Part shown: piece after piece, positions 1 to 9,511 of the stretch
How positions within the stretch are numbered: position 1 is the first letter of the stretch
Layout: each line of letters opens with the position of its first letter
DNA from: Gloeocapsa sp. PCC 7428
GTDB lineage: Bacteria > Cyanobacteriota > Cyanobacteriia > Cyanobacteriales > Chroococcidiopsidaceae
DNA: 64,000 nt
Direction: 5' to 3'
Assembly: GCF_000317555.1 (NCBI RefSeq)
Contig: NC_019745.1
Span: 3,720,001 to 3,784,000, forward strand
Program-made: the position numbers and the translations under genes
The notes under the pieces: generated by a model
What the model was told of the DNA's origin: nothing
The model's database searches: none
What the model saw: the letters and a program-made list of their open reading frames with translations, nothing else

Positions 1-1232
1 TCTCGGTAGGCGAAGCCTCCACAGCCGACTAGGAATAAACTGATGGCAGTGATAACATACAAAACTGCCATCCCAGAACCAGAACTACTGCTAAAGATAC
101 CACCCAGGATAGTTGCTATCCCTCCAGGTGACATGGCGGGTTCAAATACTCGATCTGCTAAAGGACCAGCAATAAAAATTGCGATCGCCGACACAATTTG
201 TAAAACTAAAGCATTCGCGGCAAAGACCCGTCCTTGCTTCTCTGGAGCCACGTTTGCCATCCAAAGTGCCGTTTCAGCGCTACTCAGCAGCGGGAAATTT
301 AACGAGGAGCAAAATTGTGCAGGAATCCACACGAATGTTGTACGCCCTAAGCCAAAGACAGTTTTACTCAATCCTGCCCCAATAAATCCTAGCAGCATGC
401 CATCAGTACGCCGCTGAGAACCACCCCAAACACTGATAATAACTGCACCTGTGACGCCTCCAATTCCAGCAGATGCCGCAACACTACCTAAAACTTGAGC
501 ACTACCATCGGTACGTGCGAGAATCATTGGGTCGTAAATGGCTCCTCCAAGATCATGCGCAAACCAAAATATTGCAGTTGTCACTAATAAAGCACGTAAA
601 CCTCGGTGATTCCAGATATAGCGCAGTCCAAAAGTTAAAGTCTCTAAAACTTGCTGATCGGCATCAGGACGCGATGGCTGGGGGATATTAACAGCAACCA
701 ATGTGGCGATCGCAACAGTAAAAGTTGTTAAGTCAATTAAGAGAATACCTAACAATCCAACGACAGGATAAAGACTACCAGCCAACGCCGGAGCAAAGAT
801 CGCAGAACCATAGTGTACCATCGAACCCATACTACTAGCGCGGGTATAGTGCTGTTGTGGCACAATCATTGCAATCGAGGTTGAGTAGGCAAGCTGCTGA
901 ATTTGCCCAAAACTACCATTAACCGCACTTGTTAAGTAAAGATGCCAGATTTGTAAGTTATCAGTAAGATACAGTAGCAAGATAGCTATAGTAGAAAGTG
1001 CAGCAATTGCATCTCCTAAGAGCATCAACCGCTTACGATTAAAGCAATCGACAATGATGCCTGCAAACAGAGTAATCGGAATGCGTGGTAATTGCGAAAA
1101 AAAGCCGACAAGTGCCAAAGCTGTCGCTGAACCTGTCAGTTCCCAAGCCCAAATTATCAGGGCAAACTCGGTCATATAAGTGCCGATGGTAGAGACAAGT
1201 TGACCAAGCCAAATAATGGTAAAGGTACGCAC
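1..1232 (-). CDS. MFS exporter, probably siderophore efflux (3' end outside window)
   Basis: An open frame runs from a GTG at 1232 leftwards off the window edge, about 410 codons. The start reads VRTFTIIWLGQLVST, the usual opening of EntS/macrolide-type major facilitator permeases, and the in-frame TAG just upstream leaves GTG as the first usable start. Repeated hydrophobic helices and the loop DCFNRKRL between helices 2 and 3 fit a 12-helix inner-membrane exporter. It is the last visible gene after a TonB receptor and a FecB-type binding protein on the same strand, so siderophore export is the likely role. That substrate is inferred from context only. There is no visible strong ribosome site. 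Family confident, substrate not. Confidence 0.8.
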   Translation of the reverse strand, partial: MRTFTIIWLGQLVSTIGTYMTEFALIIWAWELTGSATALALVGFFSQLPRIPITLFAGIIVDCFNRKRLMLLGDAIAALSTIAILLLYLTDNLQIWHLYLTSAVNGSFGQIQQLAYSTSIAMIVPQQHYTRASSMGSMVHYGSAIFAPALAGSLYPVVGLLGILLIDLTTFTVAIATLVAVNIPQPSRPDADQQVLETLTFGLRYIWNHRGLRALLVTTAIFWFAHDLGGAIYDPMILARTDGSAQVLGSVAASAGIGGVTGAVIISVWGGSQRRTDGMLLGFIGAGLSKTVFGLGRTTFVWIPAQFCSSLNFPLLSSAETALWMANVAPEKQGRVFAANALVLQIVSAIAIFIAGPLADRVFEPAMSPGGIATILGGIFSSSSGSGMAVLYVITAISLFLVGCGGFAYR

Positions 1233-1309
1233 AGGCTAATATTATGTTGGAGAGGAATTGTTCAACGGTTATCAAGAATTTAGGAACTAGAGAATGCAAT
1301 TTTTAATTT

Positions 1310-1337
1310 AAAACTCAAAACTCAAAACTCAAAACTC
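1310..1337. repeat. Heptamer array AAAACTC x4
   Basis: Four perfect tandem copies of AAAACTC lie between the MFS gene and the FecB-type gene. It belongs to the set of period-7 arrays scattered in this window. Confidence 0.85.
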
Positions 1338-1344
1338 CCAAAGA

Positions 1345-2298
1345 CTAGCTTTTTTCAACTAAATACTTGAACAGATCGTCAATAACTGCATCAGCAGCTA
1401 GAGGATTACCCCCTCTCCAAGTTGGATAGTTAACTGGATACACTCGATTTTGTTGAACGGCTTTCAACTTCTGCCATAGTGGGTTTTGTTTGAGTTGTGC
1501 TAATTTTTGCGCAGATTCATCGCCGTCTGTTGCCACAAAGAGGACATCACCATCAATATCCATCAACCGTTCCTCAGATAGCGAAGTAATACCTCCTGCG
1601 ATGGGAGAAGCTTGAGCGGGTGGACGACCCAATCCCACATCGGCAAGAATGCTGCCATTGAAAGAATTTTGTAAATCAATATCGATTGTGCCGCAGCAAA
1701 TATGCACGAATGAAACTTCCAGATCTTGAGTGCGATTTCCTAATGCTTTTTTTAAAGCTTGAATGCGTTGCTCGTAATTTGCCCAAACTTGCTTGGCTTC
1801 CTCGGTTTTACCTAGAACTTCGGCAACAAAATTAAAGTGATTTCTCCACGACGGATATCCTTCCCAATCATCTAGAACAGTGGGTGCAACTTGCGAAAGT
1901 TGGTTATAGATTGCTTCAGCAGAATGTTTGAAACCAATAATCAGATCGGGTTGCAACGCTAGTATTTTCTCAATATTGGGTTGTTCTTCTTTACCGATAA
2001 CCTCGATGTCTGCGATGAGTGCTGCGAGATACGGCGGTGGATCGTCAAAGTATACAAGTGAACCAATGGGCTTGACACCCAACGCTAGTGCATTACCCAG
2101 TGTAGGAACGCCTAAAACAACGACACGTTGAGGTTGAAGCGGAACGCAAGTTTCTCCTACTGCGTGCTGAATCATACGACAATTAGCAGCCGCATCCAGT
2201 GTAGGGGCAATTTGAGTTGATCGGCTACTACAGGCTGAGACGATGCTGAAGGATATGATGACCAACAAAATGAATCGCAGCCAACGGACGATTTTCAT
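1345..2298 (-). CDS. Iron-siderophore ABC transporter substrate-binding lipoprotein (FecB type)
   Basis: This 317-residue protein has an N-terminal hydrophobic segment ending in a lipobox (IVSAC, Cys about 23), so it should be a lipoprotein facing the periplasm. The body has the periplasmic-binding-protein fold of the FecB/FhuD class, with motifs PQRVVVLG near residue 55 and LQPDLIIGF near 115, and its length is typical. It would hand ferric siderophore to an inner-membrane ABC importer, but no permease or ATPase gene is visible here. It starts 28 bases after the receptor stop, so both are probably one operon. The exact siderophore cannot be told from sequence. Confidence 0.88.
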   Translation of the reverse strand: MKIVRWLRFILLVIISFSIVSACSSRSTQIAPTLDAAANCRMIQHAVGETCVPLQPQRVVVLGVPTLGNALALGVKPIGSLVYFDDPPPYLAALIADIEVIGKEEQPNIEKILALQPDLIIGFKHSAEAIYNQLSQVAPTVLDDWEGYPSWRNHFNFVAEVLGKTEEAKQVWANYEQRIQALKKALGNRTQDLEVSFVHICCGTIDIDLQNSFNGSILADVGLGRPPAQASPIAGGITSLSEERLMDIDGDVLFVATDGDESAQKLAQLKQNPLWQKLKAVQQNRVYPVNYPTWRGGNPLAADAVIDDLFKYLVEKS

Positions 2299-2326
2299 GG
2301 TGTCGTGGATGGTGTTGCTAACATCA

Positions 2327-4837
2327 TCAAAACTCTACAGAAATATTTGCTAATACGGTAAAAGGAGCTTGAGGCGTAATGAAAAAGCCTTGCGTGTTGT
2401 AATATTTCACGCTGAACAGATTTTTGAAATTTACAGCAGCACGCCAATTGTCACGGCGGTAGAAAAGGCTAGCATCGGTGCGGAAATACGAGGGTAACGT
2501 AACATCAGTATTTGGCAGTTGTGCTTCGCGTTCATCGACGTAGACTAAACCTAGACCAAACCCCAAGCCTTGAAAATCACCCGATTGAATCTCATAAGTG
2601 CTCCATAAACTGGCAGTGTTTTTGGGTATTCCAGCAAGGCGATCGCCCTCTGGAATATCGTTGTCTTCGCTAACAAACGCATCAGTAAGCGCATAAGTTG
2701 CGATCGCATTCCAACCAGGTAAGATTTCCCCTCTGATATCTAATTCAATTCCTCGGCTAGTTTGTTCTCCCGTTTGAATACTGAAGTCGGGATCTTCTGG
2801 GTCAGGAGTGGAAACGTTTTGACGGGTAAGATAGTAAAACGCTAAGTTAGCCGAAAGGCGATCGCTCAAATCTTGTTTGAGTCCAATCTCGAATTGTTGT
2901 CCGCGTTCAGGTTCAAAAAGTTCTCCAGTACGAGTTATACCACCAAAAAGAGTTGGTGTAAAAGCATTTGCCCAATTAAAATACAGTGCTGTGCGCGCAG
3001 TGGGCTGATAAACAACTCCCAATCGCGGTGAGAACGATGTCTCCGATCGCTCGCTGTTAGTTGTGTCGTTGAGTGTGTCGCGGTAAAACGAGTTATTGAA
3101 ATCAAGCCTTCCCCCCGCGAGAACAATCAAGTTGCGGGTGAGATACACTAAATCTTGTAGATAAATACCAATGTTTCGCGTGCCATATTCTTCAAAAAAG
3201 CTAGGAACATAGGCACTAGGTCTAGCACCATAAACTGGATTAAAAATATCGATAGGTCCTAGTGTGGCATCAAAGAAATCGTAGGCAAAGCGATAGCGGG
3301 CGTATTCAACTCCAAATAGTAGATTGTGATTGATAGAACCTGTGCTGAACTCGCCAATAACTTCGGTTTGAACTGAAAAGTTTTCTTGCTGTTCATCGCT
3401 TCTTTGGGCATCGCGTTGTAATGTCCGACCATCCTCATCGACAAACGGTGGAGAGTAATTACCAAGAACAGCAGCTTCGGTTTCTCCGTTAACAATCAGC
3501 CCAGCAAATCCTTGGCGAACTTTCCAGCGATCGCTTAATACATGTTCGAGGTTGTAGCCAAAGTAGTAGGAATCAAACTCTGCTCGATTGACATCAGGTT
3601 CAAACAAAAAGCGATCGCGCGGTAATTGCAAAAATACTTCTCCTGGTGGAAAGCCGCGATCAAACACGTAATCATAATTTTGATACTCAAACTCAGTTGT
3701 CAGCGTTGTTCGCGGTCCAATGTTCCACGTCAACACCGGCGCAACAAAGATGCTTTGATTCTCGTTAAAGTCACGAAAACTATCCGCATTAGTATAAGCA
3801 AGGTTGAGTCGGTATAACAAGGAGCCGTTATCGACAAGCGGTCCTGTTAAGTCAACAGCTGAGCGATAAAATCCGTAGCTACCGATTGTGCCATTGACTT
3901 CGTAGCGGGGATCTGCTATGGGTCGTTTTGTAATCGTATTAACAGCGCCACTGAGGTTAAATCCACCCCCATAAAGTACAGACGCGGGACCTCTTAAGAA
4001 TTCTACTTGCTCAATATTGGCAGTATCGCGCGGGCTGATGAATGTGAAATCGCGAAATCCATTGCGAAAGCTTTCGCCAGTATTAAATCCTCGGATATAG
4101 TAATCGTTAGAATTGAGTCCGCCATAGCCTGAAAAAGGTTCTACACCAGGAACATTATCAGCGAGTTCAGTTAAACGGACTATTTGACGATCTTCGATGA
4201 TCTGGCGTGGAATAGCTTGAAGAGTGAGGGGTACATCTCGTAGCGGGGCTTCAATTCGCGTTCCGGTGGTTGCGGCTGAGGGATTGTATCCTTCGTCTTG
4301 CGTTCCTGTGACGGTAATTTGAATCGTATCGTCTTCAACCGTCTCTGTTTCTGCTACTCCTGGCGTCACGCTGAAGACAATTCCTGCTTCCTCTGCTTGA
4401 ATGCTAGCAGTTGGTGGTGCATTTACCCCAGTCACGGTAACTCGAACGCGATTTGGTAAATTGATAATAGAGGTGAAAGCAATTCCTTCTACTGGATTCG
4501 CTGTCTGGAGTTGACCATCAGGCGATACCAGCACTGCATTTGAAATATCTATAATTAACGCATTACCAGCAACCGAGGTTATAGGTGACGGGAGTTGTCC
4601 TGTGGTTTCTAAAACCACCTCTAACCCAGTTTCGGTAGCATTTAGTCGGACTCCGGTGACTTGAATGGGCGATTCTGAAGCTTGCGCTAGCCATTCCTTC
4701 ACAGTAGTTGCAGGACGATTGATCTCTTTCAAACGTATTAGCTTACTTGCAGGTTGTTCTAATACCTCCGCTTGTACCGTTTGAGACATCAGTGCAGTAA
4801 CAATTCCTGCAATCAAAATTGATATCGGCTGTTGCAT
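2327..4837 (-). CDS. TonB-dependent siderophore receptor with N-terminal AMIN domain
   Basis: The 836-residue protein has a signal peptide (cleaved near VQA-E), an AMIN domain at about 55-160, a plug domain at about 190-300 (RDVPLTLQAIPRQII, then YYIRGF) and a long beta-barrel ending in the outer-membrane signature phenylalanine (NISVEF). AMIN plus a FhuA-like plug and barrel is the usual architecture of cyanobacterial ferrichrome/schizokinen-type receptors. It imports ferric siderophore across the outer membrane using TonB energy. A clear AGGAGG-like site precedes the ATG. It heads the run receptor, binding protein, MFS exporter, and lies after the AraC regulator gene on the same strand. Ligand unknown. 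Confidence 0.93.
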   Translation of the reverse strand: MQQPISILIAGIVTALMSQTVQAEVLEQPASKLIRLKEINRPATTVKEWLAQASESPIQVTGVRLNATETGLEVVLETTGQLPSPITSVAGNALIIDISNAVLVSPDGQLQTANPVEGIAFTSIINLPNRVRVTVTGVNAPPTASIQAEEAGIVFSVTPGVAETETVEDDTIQITVTGTQDEGYNPSAATTGTRIEAPLRDVPLTLQAIPRQIIEDRQIVRLTELADNVPGVEPFSGYGGLNSNDYYIRGFNTGESFRNGFRDFTFISPRDTANIEQVEFLRGPASVLYGGGFNLSGAVNTITKRPIADPRYEVNGTIGSYGFYRSAVDLTGPLVDNGSLLYRLNLAYTNADSFRDFNENQSIFVAPVLTWNIGPRTTLTTEFEYQNYDYVFDRGFPPGEVFLQLPRDRFLFEPDVNRAEFDSYYFGYNLEHVLSDRWKVRQGFAGLIVNGETEAAVLGNYSPPFVDEDGRTLQRDAQRSDEQQENFSVQTEVIGEFSTGSINHNLLFGVEYARYRFAYDFFDATLGPIDIFNPVYGARPSAYVPSFFEEYGTRNIGIYLQDLVYLTRNLIVLAGGRLDFNNSFYRDTLNDTTNSERSETSFSPRLGVVYQPTARTALYFNWANAFTPTLFGGITRTGELFEPERGQQFEIGLKQDLSDRLSANLAFYYLTRQNVSTPDPEDPDFSIQTGEQTSRGIELDIRGEILPGWNAIATYALTDAFVSEDNDIPEGDRLAGIPKNTASLWSTYEIQSGDFQGLGFGLGLVYVDEREAQLPNTDVTLPSYFRTDASLFYRRDNWRAAVNFKNLFSVKYYNTQGFFITPQAPFTVLANISVEF

Positions 4838-4955
4838 ATCCTCCTACACCACATGGATACAGTTATCGTGCTCTCTTAAGAGAAGATCGCAAGTAGTATT
4901 GAGAATATGCGGTTTGGGCGATCGCATTTTGTCGCAAACGGATTTTTTTTTGTCC

Positions 4956-4965
4956 GATCCGGATC
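4956..4965. promoter_or_regulatory. Palindrome GATCCGGATC before the receptor gene, possible AraC/PchR site
   Basis: A perfect 10-base palindrome sits about 120 bases upstream of the receptor start and next to the regulator stop. It is flanked by GTCC and GGAC. Position suits a site for the adjacent AraC-type protein, but this is inference. A second partly Fur-like stretch (TATTGAGAATAT) lies at about 4898-4909. Confidence 0.3.
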
Positions 4966-4977
4966 TTTTAGGACTTA

Positions 4978-5982
4978 CTAGACTCTACGATATGTACTAG
5001 GAGTCATCCCAAATTGTCGCTTGAACGCATGACAAAATCGACTCTGGCTAGCATAACCGACGGCGTGAGCGACTCCGGCAACACTTAAACTACGTTCATT
5101 CAAAAGTTGTTTCGCTTGCTCCATTCGACAAGCTTGTAAGTAACCAAACACTGTTGTGCCAAAAAGTTGCCGAAAACCTATCTTTAATTTGTAATCGTTC
5201 AATCCCACTTGGCGAGCTAGGTTTATCAACGATGGTGGATTGTTTAAATTACGGCTTAAAATTTCTCTAGCGTAGTAGAGTCGCTCAATGTCCTCACGCT
5301 GTAGGGTGCGAGTTAAAGTAGAGTTGCGATCGTCGCTCCATTGATGGAGTTGTAAAACGAGTAATTCTAAAGTTTTGCTTTCAAGATACATTCTTTTTGT
5401 CATCCCATGATATGGGCAGTTCAGAATTTCCCAAAGCGTATTGCGCATTTTAGCGGTTATCTTACCTACAACTTGATGAAAACGCGGTGCTGAGTTACTT
5501 TCTTTTAATGGCTGTAGTTCATCCGGCAAAATATCAAAGTCGGTACTGAAAGCATGAAACAGGTCAAGTTCTAGAATAATCCTCAAAAATTGTAGCCGTT
5601 GGTTAGCTGGGGAAATCTCTATTTCCTTGATGTTTGGTAGAAAAAATAGATAATTGTAGCCAGCCTTTTCTTCATAGTCTTCTTTGACGCCTTTGATACC
5701 TGGAGTTAGTACTTGATGTACTCCTGAAAGATAAAACTTCGATACCAACACTGTCATCGAGTCATCGTGAGTGTTCTCCTTGCTCAAACTTCGGTGATAG
5801 TCATCTTGAATAAACTCCACCATAAGCCCAGGGCGTAGCTGAAGTTCCCAAAAGTAATCTTGGCTATATTGATGCCGACACTTGCCAACTCTGTCAAAAC
5901 CATCCACATTGTAAGCAAGATAGTGCTTTTGCAAGCTTGCTTCCCACTGTTCCATGTATTCCGCTTCTGTAATCGTTTTCAT
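4978..5982 (-). CDS. AraC-family regulator, PchR-like
   Basis: A 334-residue protein with a two-helix-turn-helix AraC domain in the last 100 residues. The first helix region contains LNDYKLKIGFRQLFGTTVFG, characteristic of the PchR group that activates siderophore uptake genes in response to ferric siderophore. The final motif is the classic GYASQSRFCHAFKRQFGMTPS. The N-terminal part (about 1-220) is the effector-sensing region and matches nothing I can name. The receptor gene follows on the same strand 140 bases away, making it the obvious target. A Fur-box-like sequence lies about 40 bases upstream of its start, which suggests iron control of the regulator itself. Confidence 0.9.
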   Translation of the reverse strand: MKTITEAEYMEQWEASLQKHYLAYNVDGFDRVGKCRHQYSQDYFWELQLRPGLMVEFIQDDYHRSLSKENTHDDSMTVLVSKFYLSGVHQVLTPGIKGVKEDYEEKAGYNYLFFLPNIKEIEISPANQRLQFLRIILELDLFHAFSTDFDILPDELQPLKESNSAPRFHQVVGKITAKMRNTLWEILNCPYHGMTKRMYLESKTLELLVLQLHQWSDDRNSTLTRTLQREDIERLYYAREILSRNLNNPPSLINLARQVGLNDYKLKIGFRQLFGTTVFGYLQACRMEQAKQLLNERSLSVAGVAHAVGYASQSRFCHAFKRQFGMTPSTYRRV

Positions 5983-6022
5983 CCGTTGCTTGACTGCTAG
6001 AGATACTATTTCCTACATAAAT

Positions 6023-6041
6023 AAGAATCTTTATCATTATT
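6023..6041 (-). promoter_or_regulatory. Fur-box-like operator before the AraC regulator gene
   Basis: Read on the minus strand the 19-mer contains ATAATGATAA followed by ATT. It agrees with the consensus Fur box GATAATGATAATCATTATC at 14 of 19 positions by eye. It sits about 41-59 bases ahead of the regulator start codon, where a promoter should be, and in front of an iron-uptake cluster. The rest of the roughly 400-base intergenic region (5983-6383) holds two HIP1 sites and a heptamer array. Confidence 0.55.
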
Positions 6042-6342
6042 GCAGCAGATAACTCGCTTTCGTTCTTCTAGTAAAAACAAAATTGCAAAGCGCCAATTTT
6101 CCTTGTCATCAATGATTAACAAGCGCTTGATGCAGGTATCAAAGCATGACAAGGTTCTTTTTCAATTCCATTGAATGTATGGAAAGAATAAGTATTGAGT
6201 CAGCAACTGTCGTGAGTGACAGAGTAGCGATCGCCCAAACGCATTTTTACGACAGGCAAGCGATCGCTAAAGTATAGCTAGACGCATTCAGGTGAGGACA
6301 AGTCGATTGAGTAAATGTATTGCGCTGGTAAGCTTTTAAAAA

Positions 6343-6370
6343 AGCTAATAGCTAACAGCCAATTGCTAAC
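6343..6370. repeat. Heptamer array AGCTAAY x4
   Basis: Four tandem 7-base units (AGCTAAT, AGCTAAC, AGCCAAT, TGCTAAC) just past the 3' end of the RTX gene. Next to it, AGCTTTTAAAAAAGCT at 6331-6346 can fold on the minus strand and may serve as its terminator. Confidence 0.8.
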
Positions 6371-6383
6371 TACTATATTAAAT

Positions 6384-8033
6384 CTAGGCAATCACAAAGA
6401 TGTCAGCATTTGTTAGTCCCAGGTTAGGCGAGAGGGTTGCTAGTTGTGCTTGACTTACTCCACCTTTCCCATCAGCATCGAAGAACAAACCGCCGGTATT
6501 GCGATTGTAGATAAAGCGATCGCTACTATCCGCAGCCGCAGAACCAATAACAAATTGAGCCGCAGAAATTGCCTTTCCGGCAACAAGTCCGCCACCAAAA
6601 CCAGCTTTGGAAACTTGGATAGTATCATCCATAACTGAAAAATCTGTGATTTTGTCTATGCCTTGAGTCTTAGTGTTAAAGTAAAAAATATCCTTACCAG
6701 AGCCACCAGTCAACACATCTGCACCAACATCACCCACAAGAGTATCGTTTCCTGCACCACCAATTAAGGTATCATTACCAAGCTTACCAAGCAGATTATC
6801 ATTTCCTCCAGCACCATCAAGCGTATTGCTTGCGGAGTTACCCGTCATCGTGTTGTTTGTTGAAGTGCCGTAAGCGCTAACCGCACCAGAAAACATCACG
6901 AGGTTTTCTACATTGGCATCCATTACGAAGGAGGTAGCTGTAGAGTGATAAGTATCTGTACCTTCCCCTGCATTTTCTGTGCCGTAATCCAATGAATTAT
7001 CAACAATAAAGATGTCGTTACCAAATCCACCTACTAAAGTATCACTGCCAGCGCTACCGTCAAGCGTGTCATTTCCATGACCGCCTTCGAGACGATTATT
7101 AACACTATTACCAGTAATTTTATTATCACTAGCGTTACCTGTACCATTGATAGCACTAGTACCTATCAGTATCAGGTTCTCAAAGTTATCTCCTAAAGTC
7201 CAATTTGAATAGGACCGCACTGTATCGATACCTGCGTACAATCCTTCTTTTAATACTGGCGCAGGAGGATCGTAATCATTTTCGTAAACCTCAATAACGT
7301 ATGTGTCATCACCTGCGCCCCCCTCTAGAATGTCGCCACCGTGCCAACCAGTAGCAACTAGAGTGTCGTTGCCATCCTCGCCATAAAGTTTATCTTGCTG
7401 CCCGAAATGGTCGTTACTGCCATCGAGAGTATCATTACCAGTACCGCCATAGAGGGTATCATAGCCACTCCAACCTGTTAGCGAATCATTGCCAGCATAG
7501 CCATACAGCGTATTGTTAAGATTATTCCCTGTAATAGTGTTATTTAGACTATTTCCTATACCTATAAGCGCATCACTCGTAACAGTGGTGGTATGATTCG
7601 CTAGAATTAAGTTTTCTACATTTGCATACAAAGTGTAGGAAGTGATGTAAGACTCTACAGTATCCTTACCTTGCTCCGCATTCTCGATAATTGTATCGCT
7701 AGTATCTCCATTATTAAAAATTACATAGTAATCGTCACCTGTTCCACCGATCAGAGTATCGCTACCTGCTCCACCCCACATCCAATCGTTACCTGCTTCA
7801 CCCCAAGCAACATCGTTGCCATTATCACCATAAAAGACGTCATAACCATCACGACCCAGCATCGTGTCATTGCCATCCTCACCATAAATCCAGTCATCTC
7901 CTGTACCCGCATCAATGATGTCATCGCCTCCGTTGCCATGAATCGTGTCGTTGCCTGCATAGCCAAAGATGGAAATATCAGCAAAGTCTGTGCCCGTTAA
8001 GGAATCATTACTATCTGTGCCGTAAATTGCCAT
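6384..8033 (-). CDS. RTX-type calcium-binding repeat protein
   Basis: The 549-residue protein starts directly with haemolysin-type nonapeptide repeats of the form GGxGxDxLx (for example GGAGSDTLIG and GGAGNDTLVG) in four blocks. These are separated by beta segments carrying the recurring motif NVENLIL. The C-terminal domain (DKITDFSVMDDTI, then GLFFDADGKGG) is the peptidase M10/serralysin-like secretion domain common in cyanobacterial RTX proteins. No cleavable signal is present, which fits type I secretion, but no type I secretion genes are in the window. There is no catalytic domain, so a surface or extracellular structural role is most likely. A site AAGAGGT precedes the ATG. The 8034-8338 stretch upstream is AT-rich without another gene. 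Confidence 0.88.
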   Translation of the reverse strand: MAIYGTDSNDSLTGTDFADISIFGYAGNDTIHGNGGDDIIDAGTGDDWIYGEDGNDTMLGRDGYDVFYGDNGNDVAWGEAGNDWMWGGAGSDTLIGGTGDDYYVIFNNGDTSDTIIENAEQGKDTVESYITSYTLYANVENLILANHTTTVTSDALIGIGNSLNNTITGNNLNNTLYGYAGNDSLTGWSGYDTLYGGTGNDTLDGSNDHFGQQDKLYGEDGNDTLVATGWHGGDILEGGAGDDTYVIEVYENDYDPPAPVLKEGLYAGIDTVRSYSNWTLGDNFENLILIGTSAINGTGNASDNKITGNSVNNRLEGGHGNDTLDGSAGSDTLVGGFGNDIFIVDNSLDYGTENAGEGTDTYHSTATSFVMDANVENLVMFSGAVSAYGTSTNNTMTGNSASNTLDGAGGNDNLLGKLGNDTLIGGAGNDTLVGDVGADVLTGGSGKDIFYFNTKTQGIDKITDFSVMDDTIQVSKAGFGGGLVAGKAISAAQFVIGSAAADSSDRFIYNRNTGGLFFDADGKGGVSQAQLATLSPNLGLTNADIFVIA

Positions 8034-8340
8034 GAAAAATTACCTCTTGTAGATTTTTCAAAAATCTATAGCGTCACAACATTAAGAGAAAAGTTTATGA
8101 ATGAAAAACCTTTTAACTTCTGAAATATTTGATTTATTACAACTCAGTAATGCTCAGAAATTGTTAAAGTCCAACCGCTTTTACTGGCTTGTAGGTACAA
8201 CTTACACAGCTTCAAAAGTAAATAGTTATCTCACTAAATAAAATAAAACCATTGCGGAGTTTTTACAGTTAGAAAAAGTTAGAAGAAGTTAGTACCTTTA
8301 GAAAATTAATTATTAAATAAATATAAAAAATAACATATTA

Positions 8341-9244
8341 CAGTAGTCCTAGATAGAATATGAACATAAGTCGTACATGAAAGCTTTATTAAAGATAAAA
8401 GTTTGTTGCTGCATGACCAACTCGAATAAATACTTCACTACAGCGAAGGAGTTGCACAGTAGATAGAATTTCCGTACAAACTGCTTAGCTTGTAACCAAA
8501 TGTCCTCAATAGGGTTTTGTTCAGGAGCATAAGGCGCTAACTGCACACAGGTGATCCACCAACATTCAGGTGCCAACCCTTGATTAACTTGGGCAAGAAA
8601 TTCTCGGAATCGTAGGGAACGGTGGTAGCTGACACCATCTCAAACGATGAGCAGCCGCGTTTGTCCTCATCCAAGAACAGCACCCGCACCTGTCCTGCCG
8701 CAATTTGGTCGTGCCACAGCAGCAAATCTATGATTTGTTGTTTTTTTTGGGCGATTTGTTGCTCATTTTTTTTGGGATTGACCGATTGCGACTTTTTCCA
8801 ACTCAATCCTGCTTGGTGCAATAAGTCGTAGTAACTTTGCTTCGATTGAAACACCACCCTATACTTGTCTTCAAGGTGTTCGATTACTTCTTCGAGTTGC
8901 CAACAACTGCGAGTGCGCAACCAACTCAGGACTTCTTGTTTGTGTTGCTGGCTTAAATAGCCTTGGGTTCCCCAATACCCCAACTACAATCCCTTGACCC
9001 CTCGCTGCTCATAAATTCTCTGCCACTTGCTGATGAATCCGAGCGAAATATGCAACACTTGTTGTATCTGACGGTACGTGTTAATCCTTGTGTACCATTT
9101 CGACTGCCAACGCACGTTTGAGCGCTTTTGGTGGTGGGTTACTTTGAATGAAATCAGCTAGGCTATCCATCATCTCCAGAACAATGCACCCTACAATTAG
9201 CCTAGACCATCCTCGTTTAGTTCACATCCTATTTGGGATTACTG
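8341..9244. mobile_element. Decayed IS630-type insertion sequence with terminal inverted repeats and TA target
   Basis: Both ends are visible. The left end starts CAGTAGTCCTAGATAG and the right end, read inward on the minus strand, CAGTAATCCCAAATAG. About 20 of the first 25 bases agree and all differences are transitions. Each end is flanked by TA (8339-8340 and 9245-9246), the target duplicated by IS630/Tc1-type elements. The element is 904 bases, shorter than intact relatives because the middle of the transposase gene is missing. It separates the RTX gene from the NB-ARC gene. Confidence 0.85.
8349..9173 (-). pseudogene. IS630-family transposase, broken in several places
   Basis: Reading from an ATG at 9173, the N-terminal helix-turn-helix part begins MMDSLADFIQ and stops after about 30 codons. 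It resumes in another frame (YRQIQQVLHISLGFISKWQ) up to a TAG near 8990. It then continues GYWGTQGYLSQQH through the catalytic start (RVLFLDED, first Asp of the DDE triad) to about 8540. The end is again in another frame: LAPYAPEQNPIEDIWLQAK, the classic IS630 signature with the last acidic residue. The roughly 100 residues between, including the second catalytic Asp, are missing. It cannot make a working transposase. Confidence 0.85.
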
Positions 9245-9281
9245 TATTAATTTCCTTTTTAATCGGTAACGCAAGTGATAT

Positions 9282-9298
9282 CAATTGAAGTTCAATTG
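9282..9298. promoter_or_regulatory. 17-base palindrome CAATTGAA-G-TTCAATTG
   Basis: A perfect inverted repeat with a single central base lies in the 360-base gap between the insertion sequence and the NB-ARC gene. Its form suggests a dimeric-regulator operator. No factor can be named. Confidence 0.35.
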
Positions 9299-9511
9299 TC
9301 TCAAGTTATCAAAGCCAAGCAAGATATCGGTATTTTAAATAACTTTGAATAGGATAAAAGTATCGTCTTGTAGCAACAATCTTGCCTCTAGTTAACAAAT
9401 TGCTAACTCTTACAACGATTGTGCCAGTTCAAAATTCTGACATGGGTTAATTCAGTACGATCGCTTATGAAATAATGTTTTTTATTTAAAAAATGCTACA
9501 TTTATAGTGAT

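Noticed and set aside
1039-1299. 86-codon frame on the minus strand
   Set aside because: It lies in another frame of the MFS exporter gene, which has clear membrane helices and motifs.
7671-8000. Repeat-rich frame on the plus strand
   Set aside because: Shadow of the RTX nonapeptide repeats on the minus strand.
6384-8033. Possible CRISPR or tandem-repeat array
   Set aside because: The repetition is codon-phased and encodes glycine/aspartate-rich RTX motifs, not spacers.
8349-8983. Programmed frameshift in the IS630 transposase
   Set aside because: About 100 residues including a catalytic Asp are missing at the frame change, so it is decay and not recoding.
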